Source: Brevibacterium aurantiacum (GTDB taxonomy: Bacteria; Actinomycetota; Actinomycetes; Actinomycetales; Brevibacteriaceae). Taken from it: a stretch of DNA of 64,000 bases. The stretch lies in contig NZ_FXZB01000008.1 in NCBI RefSeq assembly GCF_900169065.1, forward strand, positions 1-64,000, written 5' to 3'. Position 1 is the stretch's first letter, and each line of letters starts with the position of its first letter. The notes below the pieces were generated by a model that saw nothing but the letters and a program-made list of their open reading frames with translations, did no database searches and was not told where the DNA came from. Shown piece after piece: positions 36,295 to 44,314 of this stretch. The position numbers were made by a program, and so were the translations under genes.

Positions 36295-36510
36295 GGCTGC
36301 ACCTCCCCTCGGAAATCAGTGCTCGAACCTGGTATCACCATCATGCGCGCTCAATCGCCCCAGCGATACGGCAACGGCGTGATTTTCGTCAACCATTTCG
36401 GACACAATCGCCCGGTAGCGACGGCGACAGCATCAGTCCCCTACTGAGCCGGAGCCTCCCGGAGTAGCATGAGAACCAAGTACGATCTGCGCAATGCGAG
36501 GTGTTGGGAC

Positions 36511-36759
36511 ATGAACGATGATCAGAACCTGCAGACGAAGGCCGATGAGATCAACAGCAGACTCGATGAGGCGGCCTCGAGGGCCAGCGGACCCGACGTC
36601 TCGTACGGATCGACTCCCGGATACGTCCAGGACAATGTCGAAGAGGATGCTCAGGCCGCTGCCGAGGACGAAGGTGTGACGCTCTATCGTCACCCGGACG
36701 GCTCGCACGAGGCGGTCGACGAAACGAAGATGACTCCCGAGTCCGACTCAGACGGCTGA
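36511..36759 (+). CDS. Small acidic protein with YRHPDGSHEA tail (copy A)
   Basis: The 82-residue hydrophilic protein (start ATG 36511; an in-frame ATG at 36469 is also possible) has a helical N-terminal half (QTKADEINSRLDEAASRA) and ends with EGVTLYRHPDGSHEAVDE. The same 17-residue block occurs in the small protein at 44059-44289. I know no function for it. The pattern of a short acidic protein with a conserved C-terminal tag resembles stress-type or partner-binding microproteins. A perfect bidirectional terminator follows. Confidence 0.7.
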   Translation: MNDDQNLQTKADEINSRLDEAASRASGPDVSYGSTPGYVQDNVEEDAQAAAEDEGVTLYRHPDGSHEAVDETKMTPESDSDG

Positions 36760-36776
36760 CCCGCCACGCAAGGATG

Positions 36777-36810
36777 AAGCCCGGCACCTGAACGACCAGG
36801 TGCCGGGCTT
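36777..36810. terminator. Bidirectional terminator between convergent genes
   Basis: AAGCCCGGCACCTG (36777-36790) and CAGGTGCCGGGCTT (36797-36810) form a perfect 14-bp stem with the 6-base loop AACGAC, placed between the end of the small protein gene (36759) and the end of ectD (36847). The arms end in TT on one side and begin with AA on the other, so it can serve both directions. Confidence 0.8.
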
Positions 36811-36846
36811 CTGAGCATGCCTGCTCCATCAGGCGGTCCAGGGACC

Positions 36847-37752
36847 TCAGGAACCGGCGGGAGTGAAGTCCGTGCTGCCGGCGAACTCGGGCCGCGGCTT
36901 CGGTGCGGCGAAGGGTTCGACGCACGTGTTCTCCACCGAGTTGTAGACGATGAAGATGTTCGACCGCGAATACGGTGTGACATTGCCGTTCGAGGCGTGC
37001 ATGCAGTTGGAGTCGAACATGACCGCACCGCCGGCGGGCCCCTCGAGGACGTCGATGCCGTACTCATCGGCGAAGTCGCTCAGCGTCTGCGGATCAGGGG
37101 TGCCCGCACCCTGCATCACCAGCGACTTCTTGTAGTTGTCCTCCGGTGTGCCGCCGACGCAGCTGATGTAGCGCTGATGCGATCCGGGCATGATCATCAG
37201 CGGCCCGTTGAACGAGTAATTGTCGGTCAGCGACAACGACAGGCTCACGGCACGCGGCTCGGGCATACCATCCTCGGCGTGCCAGGTTTCGAAGTCTGAA
37301 TGCCAGGAGAATTCCTTGCCGACGAAACCGGGCTTGTAGTTGATGCGGCTCTGGTGGATATAGACCTCGGACCCCAACAGCTGTTCAGCGCGGGCGATGA
37401 CCCGCGGATCATTGGCGATCTTGCGGAAGATCTCGTTGCTGCGGTGGATGTCGAAGATCGACCTGACCTCGTTGGACTTCGCCTCGACAATGGTCGCGTC
37501 GTCGTCCTTGATCGTCGGATCGTTGGCCAAACGGTGCAGCTCGGCCCGGAACGTCTCGAGCTCATTCGGGGTGATGAGCTCGTCGATGGTGAGATACCCC
37601 TTGTCGTCGTAATGCTGCAGCGTCGCCGCGTCGAGGGGGCCCTGTTCGGCCGAACCGAATGCGATCGGACCCCTGCGGTCGAGAATTTCGGTTTTCTCGC
37701 CGGATCGAGTGGGGTAGAGATCCTTGGTTGTCGATGGTGAGATTACAGTCAT
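36847..37752 (-). CDS. ectD: Ectoine 5-hydroxylase
   Basis: The 301-residue protein is a non-haem iron(II)/2-oxoglutarate dioxygenase that matches EctD along its length: DLYPTR at the start, VYIHQSRINYKPGFVGKEF, FSWHSDFETWHAEDGMPEPRA with the His-x-Asp iron ligands, NGPLMIMPGSHQRYISCVGGTPE, MHASNGNVTPYSRSNIF with the distal His and 2-oxoglutarate Arg, and PRPEFAGSTDF. It turns ectoine into 5-hydroxyectoine under osmotic or heat stress. ATG 37752 is preferred, with AAGGAG upstream. No ectABC genes lie beside it, so ectoine must come from another locus or from uptake. Confidence 0.93.
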   Translation of the reverse strand: MTVISPSTTKDLYPTRSGEKTEILDRRGPIAFGSAEQGPLDAATLQHYDDKGYLTIDELITPNELETFRAELHRLANDPTIKDDDATIVEAKSNEVRSIFDIHRSNEIFRKIANDPRVIARAEQLLGSEVYIHQSRINYKPGFVGKEFSWHSDFETWHAEDGMPEPRAVSLSLSLTDNYSFNGPLMIMPGSHQRYISCVGGTPEDNYKKSLVMQGAGTPDPQTLSDFADEYGIDVLEGPAGGAVMFDSNCMHASNGNVTPYSRSNIFIVYNSVENTCVEPFAAPKPRPEFAGSTDFTPAGS

Positions 37753-38008
37753 CATTCTCCTTCCTCGGATTGTGCGAATGCCTCGTCGCCCCGGGACAGG
37801 ATCTGCGGGAACGACAGAAGCATTCCGCTTGTGCCGCCACGCTAACAGGGGGATCGATTCGGTGAAACCCCCGTTCTGGCTCATCCGTCCTGGTGGTCGA
37901 ACCGCCGCTGAGACAAGCGCACTTCCTGTTCTCGGGCGGACTAGGATCTGCGTAGCCACCCTCATGTCGTGGCACTTCCCATGTCCCTCGTGTTGAAAGG
38001 CAGGACAG

Positions 38009-39355
38009 ATGTCGACCCCCGCCGACTCCGAGCTTCAGCCGCCCGCCTCGCCCAGATCCTCGTCGAGACTTCGCAGCATCCTGGCCAGCTACCGCTTCCC
38101 GCTATTCATCCTCACCGGCGTCGTCATCGGCGCAATCATCGGGCTGATCTTCGGCGAGAGGGCCGCGGTCATCAAACCCTTCGGCACCCTGTTCATCAAC
38201 ATGATGTTCACCCTCGTCGTCCCACTCGTCTTCTTCTCCATCTCCTCGGCGGTGGCGGGCATGTCCTCGGCCACGCGACTGGGCAAGATCCTGGGCTGCA
38301 TGCTCGGCATCTTCGCCATCACCGGCATCGTCTCCTCCATCGTCATGATCGCGGCCCTGTGGATCACCAACGCCACCGAGGGCGTCAAGGTCGAGATGAC
38401 ACAGCCGGAGGACGTCGAAGAGGTCGGGTCGCTCGGCGATCAGCTCGTGTCGACCTTCGTCGTTGACGACTTCTCGAAGATCCTCTCCGCCGAGCACATG
38501 CTCGCCCTCATCGTCTTCGCCGTCATCGTCGGCATCGCCACCTCCAAGATCGGCGCAGTCGGCAAACCCTTCGCCCAGTTCCTCCGCTCCGGTTCCGAGG
38601 TCTTCCTCAAGTTCACCTCGATCATCATGTACTACGCCCCGATCGGCCTGGGCGCCTACTTCGCAGCTCTGATCGGTGAGCTCGGAGCACAGCTGGTCGG
38701 TGACTACGTCCGCGCCTTTCTCGTCTACTACCCCGTGGCCATCGTCTACTTCGTCGTCGCCTTCACCCTCTATGCCTTCCTCGCCGGCGGCCGGCGCGGG
38801 ATCTTTGCGTTCTGGTCGAACATCATCGAACCGACTGCGATCTCCTTGGGCACGTCCTCCTCGGTGGCGGCGATCCCGGCCAATCTCCGAGCCGGCAAGC
38901 GCATCGGCGTGCCCCGCGATATACGGGAGACGATCATTCCGATCGGGGCGACGATCCACATGGAGGGCTCGAGCCTGTCCGCGATCCTCAAGATCGCCTT
39001 CCTCTTCGCCGTCTTCGGCCGCGACTTCTTCACCCCGGGCAACATTCTCATCGGCATCGCCGTGGCACTGCTGGCCGGGATGGTCATGGCCGGAATCCCC
39101 TCGGGTGGGTTCATCGGCGAGCTGATGATCATCACCCTCTACGGGTTCCCCGCCGCAGCCCTGCCCATCATCCAGATCATCGGCACCGTCATCGATCCCC
39201 CGGCCACCACCGTCAACGCGGTCGGCGACCAGGCCAGTTCCATGATGGTTGCCCGCGTCCTGGACGGGAAGGACTGGATGGACAAATCCGATGACGATAC
39301 GACCGATGAATCGGAGGTCTCCCCCGCCGAGGTGGCTTCGACCGAAAAATCTTGA
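38009..39355 (+). CDS. Dicarboxylate/amino acid:cation symporter (DAACS family)
   Basis: The 448-residue protein has the glutamate-transporter fold: eight helices plus two re-entrant hairpins, the serine-rich SLGTSSSVAAIPANL (HP1), GATIHMEGSS in TM7, AGIPSGGFIGEL (HP2) and IDPPATTVNAVGD in TM8. In TM8 the Asp of NAVGD remains, but the Arg or Thr seen in glutamate or aspartate carriers is not obvious (PPATT), so the substrate could be a dicarboxylate or a neutral compound. It is divergent from ectD across 256 bases with no clear shared operator. Confidence 0.88.
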   Translation: MSTPADSELQPPASPRSSSRLRSILASYRFPLFILTGVVIGAIIGLIFGERAAVIKPFGTLFINMMFTLVVPLVFFSISSAVAGMSSATRLGKILGCMLGIFAITGIVSSIVMIAALWITNATEGVKVEMTQPEDVEEVGSLGDQLVSTFVVDDFSKILSAEHMLALIVFAVIVGIATSKIGAVGKPFAQFLRSGSEVFLKFTSIIMYYAPIGLGAYFAALIGELGAQLVGDYVRAFLVYYPVAIVYFVVAFTLYAFLAGGRRGIFAFWSNIIEPTAISLGTSSSVAAIPANLRAGKRIGVPRDIRETIIPIGATIHMEGSSLSAILKIAFLFAVFGRDFFTPGNILIGIAVALLAGMVMAGIPSGGFIGELMIITLYGFPAAALPIIQIIGTVIDPPATTVNAVGDQASSMMVARVLDGKDWMDKSDDDTTDESEVSPAEVASTEKS

Positions 39356-39612
39356 TCACGATCCGATTTCGACATCGTCCTTGAAAGCCTCCTTGTCGAA
39401 GTCCTGAATCGCCTTTTCCACAAAGATCCATGTGAATATCTCAAAGCTGCGATCTCATCGCAACGTGAAGTTCGCAGAACTGCAACAGTCACTGAGCGTT
39501 TTCTCAGGGACCGTTGTTCGTCGCTCACCTGCGATGACGATAATCATCGTGATCGATGACTATCTCTGACAGGCACCAGCACTGTCGGTCACCAGCAGGA
39601 GGCAAGGACGCC

Positions 39613-40089
39613 ATGACCACCACCATTCGCAAGCACGCAGCAGCATTGGCCATCGCAGGATTCGCCGGAATCGCCGGAGTCGGGATGACCGGCGCATCCG
39701 CGCTGGCTGCAACGCACTCCCCAGCAGATTCCGGGTCGAGCTCTGAGGTCAGTGTTGCCGTCGGCGCGCACAGTGATGGTCATCCGACGAATGCCTCCGG
39801 CTACGCGGATGCGCTTGTGAAGGCGTGGGGTGTCGGCTCCGAGGAGGAAGTCAACGAGTATGCCACGCCCGGCGTGGTCAAAGCACTGTCTGAGCATGGT
39901 GACGTGTTTGCGACGCAGTGGGATCGCATCGCCGCCGACGGGGCCGGGGAATCATCCTCCGTGGTCTACCAGAACAAGGTCACCAAAGAATTGCTGACCT
40001 TCAGCGTCAACAATGAGGGCGCCACACATGGCCTGCATCCGGCTGTTCACCATGTCCAGTTCAAGGACGCCACCCACCCGTCTCTCTGA
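39613..40089 (+). CDS. Secreted protein of unknown function
   Basis: The 158-residue product has a clear signal peptide (RKHAAALAIAGFAGIAGVGMTGASALAATHS, likely cut after ALA). The mature part resembles small exported actinobacterial proteins with a cystatin/NTF2-like pattern: ASGYADALVKAWGVGSEEEVNEYATPGVVKAL and VVYQNKVTKELLTFSVNNEG. There are no cysteines and no lipobox. ATG 39613 follows an AGGAGG/AAGGA region. It stands alone, close before the D-cysteine desulfhydrase-like gene. A periplasm-like or extracellular role is likely but unassigned. Confidence 0.7.
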   Translation: MTTTIRKHAAALAIAGFAGIAGVGMTGASALAATHSPADSGSSSEVSVAVGAHSDGHPTNASGYADALVKAWGVGSEEEVNEYATPGVVKALSEHGDVFATQWDRIAADGAGESSSVVYQNKVTKELLTFSVNNEGATHGLHPAVHHVQFKDATHPSL

Positions 40090-40126
40090 GCCTTCACAAG
40101 GCCGGTGGCAAGTAGACTCGGGAACC

Positions 40127-41152
40127 ATGGCTGACCTCAACACACTGCCCCGCCGCCGGTACACCAACGGACCCACCGCGCTTGACCATCTCGAGCGTCT
40201 GAGCAGGCAGTTGGGCGGGCCGCAGATCTGGATCAAGCGTGATGACCAGCTGGGACTGACCCAAGGCGGGAACAAGACCCGCAAACTCGAGTTCCTCATC
40301 GCTGATGCCCTGGCCCAGGGTGCCGACACCCTCGTCACCGCAGGCGGAGTGCAGTCCAACCACTGTCGACTCACCCTCTCTGCCGCCAGGCGTGAAGGGC
40401 TCGAGTGCCACCTGGTCCTCGAAGAAGACCTCGGTTCCGATGGTGCGCCGATCCCAGCAGACGCTGGCGGGAATCCTCCGGAGCACACGGGCAATTTCCT
40501 GCTCTTCGACCTCCTCGGCGCGGACTCGGTTGAAGTCCATCCCAACGGCAGTGACCTCATTGCTCGCGCCCACGAGTTGGCTGGCGAGCTCAAGGCTCAG
40601 GGGCGCAATCCGTATGTCATCTCAGTCGGTGGCTCGAACGTCACCGGTGCCCTGGGCTATGTCGATTGTGCGCAGGAGCTGCTCACCCAGTTCGCCGAGG
40701 TGGGCCTGGACGTTTCGTCGATCGTGACCCCGAGTGGGTCTGCTGGGATGCAGGCCGGACTCATCGTCGGCCTGCACAGTGCCGGCAGTCAGATTCCGGT
40801 GGTCGGCATCAACGTCAGCCGCTCGCAGGAGGAGCAGGAGCCGAAGATCGTGGGCCTCGTCGACGAGGTGGCCTCATTCCTTGAACTTCCATCAGTCCCC
40901 CGCGAACGCAGTCTCGGCCTCGGCGACTACTTCGGTACCGGGTACGCCCTGCCGTCCCCAGAGATGGTCGAAGCCGTGCGGCTCTTTGCCCAGACCGAGG
41001 GAATTCTCCTTGACCCGGTCTACACAGGGAAGGCCGCGGCAGGTCTCATCGACCTGGTCCGGCAGGGACGGTTCGGGACCGACGATCACGTGGTCTTCAT
41101 CCATTCGGGTGGAGTGCCTGGACTCTATGCTCGGGCCGGAGCATTCGCATAG
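40127..41152 (+). CDS. D-cysteine desulfhydrase / ACC deaminase-like PLP enzyme
   Basis: The 341-residue fold-type II PLP enzyme has IWIKRDDQLGLTQGGNKTRKLEFLIADAL (PLP lysine in GGNKTRK), VTAGGVQSNHCRLTLSAARREGL (the SNH active site), a glycine-rich TPSGSAGMQAGL phosphate loop and VYTGKAAAGL. Relatives either degrade D-cysteine to pyruvate, H2S and ammonia (DcyD) or open 1-aminocyclopropane-1-carboxylate; the two are hard to tell apart without key residues, and I favour D-cysteine desulfhydrase. ATG 40127 has GGGAA upstream. Confidence 0.85.
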   Translation: MADLNTLPRRRYTNGPTALDHLERLSRQLGGPQIWIKRDDQLGLTQGGNKTRKLEFLIADALAQGADTLVTAGGVQSNHCRLTLSAARREGLECHLVLEEDLGSDGAPIPADAGGNPPEHTGNFLLFDLLGADSVEVHPNGSDLIARAHELAGELKAQGRNPYVISVGGSNVTGALGYVDCAQELLTQFAEVGLDVSSIVTPSGSAGMQAGLIVGLHSAGSQIPVVGINVSRSQEEQEPKIVGLVDEVASFLELPSVPRERSLGLGDYFGTGYALPSPEMVEAVRLFAQTEGILLDPVYTGKAAAGLIDLVRQGRFGTDDHVVFIHSGGVPGLYARAGAFA

Positions 41153-41222
41153 TCTGGAGCCAACGACGAACGTCTTCTCAAACAATCCGCTTGCGTGACT
41201 CACCTACCTGGAGGACACCACC

Positions 41223-41690
41223 ATGACAGTCTCGACCGCCGATCTCTGGGACGAACGCGGACCAGAGCTGGAATCTATTGCCCTGAACTTCGGTGACTTC
41301 GGCGCCAAGGACTCATTCTCCGGTCCGGCCCGAACCGTTCGCTGCTACCAGGACAACGCACTGGCGAAGTCGACGCTGTCCCAGCCCAGCGATGGTGCCG
41401 TACTCATCATCGACGGCGGCGGCTCGATCGCCACTGCCCTGATGGGTGACATGATCGCCGAGCTCGCTGTGAGCAACGGTTGGGCCGGAGTCGTCATCAA
41501 TGGAGCCGTCCGCGACCGAGTGGCGCTGTCGTCCATGGGCTTGGGCATCAAGGCCCTGGCCAGCAACCCGCGCAAGAGTGCCAAAACCGGCGAGGGAGAA
41601 CTCGACGTCACCCTCGAGATCGGCGGCGCCACGATTCGCCCCGGCGCCATGGTCTTCGCCGACCCCGATGGTGTAGTGGTGGAGAAGTAG
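41223..41690 (+). CDS. RraA-like protein (RNase E regulator / HMG aldolase fold)
   Basis: The 155-residue protein has the RraA fold: TADLWDERGPEL, NFGDFGAKDSFSGPARTVRCYQDN, the active-site segment GDMIAELAVSNGWAGVVINGAVRD (G ... RD) and VFADPDGVVV. Members either inhibit RNase E or act as 4-hydroxy-4-methyl-2-oxoglutarate aldolase/oxaloacetate decarboxylase. The metal and substrate residues (D at GDM, R-D in AVRD) are present, so catalysis is possible. A small unknown gene follows 2 bases after its stop. Confidence 0.85.
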   Translation: MTVSTADLWDERGPELESIALNFGDFGAKDSFSGPARTVRCYQDNALAKSTLSQPSDGAVLIIDGGGSIATALMGDMIAELAVSNGWAGVVINGAVRDRVALSSMGLGIKALASNPRKSAKTGEGELDVTLEIGGATIRPGAMVFADPDGVVVEK

Positions 41691-41692
41691 CG

Positions 41693-42001
41693 GTGGGCAG
41701 GAAACTGCGCGAGATCAGGTACTTTCCCGATCATGGGCGGAAGCATCCGCTATGGGAAAGCGGCACCGACCAATATGCAATGGACCCCAGTGACTACGAC
41801 CTGTCCGATGGACTTTCATCCGGGCTGAGGGAGTTGATGAGGTTCTGGAACGCACACTTCAGGGATTCACACGGTACAAGTTTCGAGTGGGACTCAGCTG
41901 AGAACGAGCAGCACTATTGGGAAGAAGGCGATCGGCTCCTTGAGCAGCTGCGCTCTGAGGTCGCAGACATAGCTGTCGTTAGCGATGAGCGGCGCTACTA
42001 G
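41693..42001 (+). CDS. Small unrecognised protein after the RraA-like gene
   Basis: A GTG at 41693, with GGAGAAG just upstream, opens a 102-residue charged protein (MGRKLREIRYFPDHGRKHPLW, later ELMRFWNAHFRDSHG and a Glu-rich end). It begins 2 bases after the RraA-like stop, which suggests coupled translation. I recognise no family; there is no membrane segment or Cys pair. Somewhat lower GC than the neighbours and a lone position leave some doubt that it is translated. Confidence 0.55.
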   Translation: MGRKLREIRYFPDHGRKHPLWESGTDQYAMDPSDYDLSDGLSSGLRELMRFWNAHFRDSHGTSFEWDSAENEQHYWEEGDRLLEQLRSEVADIAVVSDERRY

Positions 42002-42239
42002 GGCCACTTGTGCATCGCAGTGGAGCCTTGCCGAACGTGCCCTCGGTTCGGTTCTGGTGGCAGGAGAGACTCCGACTGCCGCCCGAGCGCAAAGATTCTC
42101 ACGAGACGATAAGGCGGCAATACAGTTCGGATGTCGCGAAGTAGAGTCTCGGCTAGGAGCCACGGCCCTCGCAAGTCACCGATGATCTCTGCTGATGGTC
42201 AGACCGGCTTCGCTCTCAATGACGAAAGGGCCGACTCAT

Positions 42240-43301
42240 ATGAAGGCAGCACGATTCCATGATCGCAATGACATCCGCATCGAAGACATTCCCGAGCCTG
42301 AGCTGAAGCCCGGAACTGTCGCAATTGACGTAGCCTGGTGCGGAATCTGCGGAACCGACCTGCACGAATTCCTCGAGGGTCCGATCTTCGTCCCGCCCGA
42401 AGGACACCCACATCCGATCTCCGGCGAATCCGCACCGGTGACCATGGGACACGAATTCTCAGGAACGATCACCAGCCTCGGCGAGGGTGTGACTGATCTT
42501 GAAGTGGGCCAGAATATCGTCGTCGAGCCCCTCATCATCGGCGACGATGTCGATACGAGCATCGGGCAGGACTATCAGCTGTCGAAGGACATGAACTTCA
42601 TCGGGCTCGGTGGTGGCGGCGGTGGTCTGTCCGAAAAGATCGTCGTTCAGCGGCGGTGGGTCCATCCGATCGGTGACATCCCACTCGATCAGGCTGCCCT
42701 CATCGAACCGCTCTCCGTGGCCCACCATGCGGTCGTCCGATCCGGCGCGAAGCCTGGTCAGGTCGCCATCGTCGGCGGAGCGGGCCCCATCGGACTGCTC
42801 ACCGCTGCCGTGCTCAAGGCGGAAGGTCTCACCGTCTACATCTCCGAGCTCTCCGAGGCGCGGAAGAAGATGGCGCTGTCGACCGGAGTTGCCGACGAAG
42901 TCCTGGATCCACGAGAAGGCGACGTAGCCGAGAAGGTCCGTGAACGCACAAACGGTCAAGGCGCAGACCTCGGCTTCGAGTGCTCATCGGTACCAGTCGT
43001 CCTCGACATGCTGCTCGACGCAGTTCGCCCGGGAGCGGTGATCGTCAACGTCTCCATCTGGGGCCACAAGCCAGAAGTCGATATGCCGAAGCTTGTGCTC
43101 AAAGAGATCGATCTGAGAGGGACTATCGGCTACTCCGGTGACCACCCGTCCACGATCGAACTCGTGCGCAGCGGAAAGATCGACCTTGCTCCGTTCATCA
43201 CCAAACGCATCGGGCTTGATGAACTGGTCTCCGGAGGCTTCGACGAACTCATCAACAATAATGAGCATCATGTGAAGATCATCGTCGACCCGCGAGCCTG
43301 A
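42240..43301 (+). CDS. MDR zinc alcohol dehydrogenase, 2,3-butanediol-dehydrogenase-like
   Basis: The 353-residue protein has WCGICGTDLHEF (catalytic Cys), GHEFSGTI (catalytic His), a Rossmann motif VGGAGPIGLLTAAVL and a long insert typical of (R,R)-butanediol dehydrogenases. Where those enzymes carry a four-Cys structural zinc lobe, the sequence is VVEPLIIGDDVDTSIGQDYQLS, without cysteine, so the structural zinc is lost while the catalytic one is kept. ATG 42240 follows GAAAGGG. A strong terminator lies just after the stop. The likely reaction is diol or secondary-alcohol oxidation with NAD(H). Confidence 0.82.
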   Translation: MKAARFHDRNDIRIEDIPEPELKPGTVAIDVAWCGICGTDLHEFLEGPIFVPPEGHPHPISGESAPVTMGHEFSGTITSLGEGVTDLEVGQNIVVEPLIIGDDVDTSIGQDYQLSKDMNFIGLGGGGGGLSEKIVVQRRWVHPIGDIPLDQAALIEPLSVAHHAVVRSGAKPGQVAIVGGAGPIGLLTAAVLKAEGLTVYISELSEARKKMALSTGVADEVLDPREGDVAEKVRERTNGQGADLGFECSSVPVVLDMLLDAVRPGAVIVNVSIWGHKPEVDMPKLVLKEIDLRGTIGYSGDHPSTIELVRSGKIDLAPFITKRIGLDELVSGGFDELINNNEHHVKIIVDPRA

Positions 43302-43317
43302 TCCGCCTAACGATGTA

Positions 43318-43357
43318 CTGCTTGGGCTTCACCTCAACTGAGGTGGAGCCCAAGCAG
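43318..43357. terminator. Bidirectional terminator after the butanediol-type dehydrogenase
   Basis: CTGCTTGGGCTTCACCTCA (43318-43336) and TGAGGTGGAGCCCAAGCAG (43339-43357) pair over 19 positions with one G-T wobble and a tiny loop. It lies between the stops of two convergent genes (43301 and 43380) and can end both. Confidence 0.8.
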
Positions 43358-43379
43358 CGTCAGACCTGCGTGGCCTGCC

Positions 43380-43877
43380 TCAGCGATGTACCGAATCGAA
43401 GTCCTGATCTGCTGAGTCCCACACGGTGTCGGCTTCGACGACCGAGTCCCCTGCTGTCAGCTCATCCACGGTGTCGGTGCTGAACATGTATGACCAAGTG
43501 CCAGTGTCGGTGGTGCCGGTGACCATGAGCACGTCATAGTCGAACTCGGCGCTGCCCGCACCTTGAACCGCATCGGCAGTGGCCTTCTGGTCGGTGTGCA
43601 ACATCCCTGCAGAGGGGAATTCGACGTGCAGACGGTCGGCGTCTCTATCGTGGTCGAAGTCCGGATTGCTCTCGGACTCTCGGTGCACATGAACCTCGTC
43701 GATGGTCTCGCTCAAGAAGTCACCGAGCGCATCGGTGGTGTCGAAATCACTGCCGGGCACCTCGGCACTCTGGCCCGCTTCGATGTCACCAGTATCGGAA
43801 TCATCGGTGCTGCACCCGCTGAGTGAGAGGGCAAGCGCCACGGTCAACGCCGATGCGAGCTGAGGAGCGGACTTCAT
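43380..43877 (-). CDS. Lipoprotein of unknown function
   Basis: The 165-residue product starts with a lipoprotein signal (ALTVALALSLSGCSTDD, lipid-attached Cys 22). The mature part is acidic and beta-rich (HVEFPSAGMLHTDQKATADAVQGAGSAEFDYDVLMVTGTTDTGTWSYMFSTDTV) with no other cysteines. I do not recognise the domain. It should be anchored on the outer face of the membrane. It stands alone on its strand and ends at a shared terminator. Confidence 0.75.
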   Translation of the reverse strand: MKSAPQLASALTVALALSLSGCSTDDSDTGDIEAGQSAEVPGSDFDTTDALGDFLSETIDEVHVHRESESNPDFDHDRDADRLHVEFPSAGMLHTDQKATADAVQGAGSAEFDYDVLMVTGTTDTGTWSYMFSTDTVDELTAGDSVVEADTVWDSADQDFDSVHR

Positions 43878-44058
43878 GGCTCCACCCTATCGATATACGG
43901 CCGGTTCCCTGCATTCGGGTGCCCCTCGCGGATCTCATCGGCTATCGCTTCATTCACCGGCATCGGCCAGCTCGTTCTGATTAGATTCCTCGGCGCTTTC
44001 TCACCCGCCAGAGCTATAATCAGTCCATTGGATCTGCGATGAAGTGGGGCGAATCATC

Positions 44059-44289
44059 ATGACCGCAGAAGTGAAGAGATCACACAATTCCACCAACCCG
44101 ATCAGCCGCCTGGCCAAACGATTCACCAGCGTGAATATCGGTCAGGGAGAGAAGGTCGGATACACCGAAGACAGCTCGGAAGCCCGCATGCAGTCAACTG
44201 CACTGCACGAAGGCGTCAAGCTCTATCGGCACCCGGATGGCTCACACGAAGCCATTGATGAGTCTCGATCAGGAGACACTTTCAGCTGA
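44059..44289 (+). CDS. Small protein with YRHPDGSHEA tail (copy B)
   Basis: The 76-residue protein (ATG 44059 with GGGG upstream; GTG 44044 possible) ends with EGVKLYRHPDGSHEAIDE, the same block as the protein at 36511-36759, but its N-terminal half is different and basic (SRLAKRFTSVNIGQGEKVGYTE). A consensus -10 TATAAT lies at 44015-44020. The shared block suggests a common binding partner or structural role. Nothing else is known to me. Confidence 0.68.
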   Translation: MTAEVKRSHNSTNPISRLAKRFTSVNIGQGEKVGYTEDSSEARMQSTALHEGVKLYRHPDGSHEAIDESRSGDTFS

Positions 44290-44314
44290 CCGGCTCAGCC
44301 TGCCGCGTGCAGAA

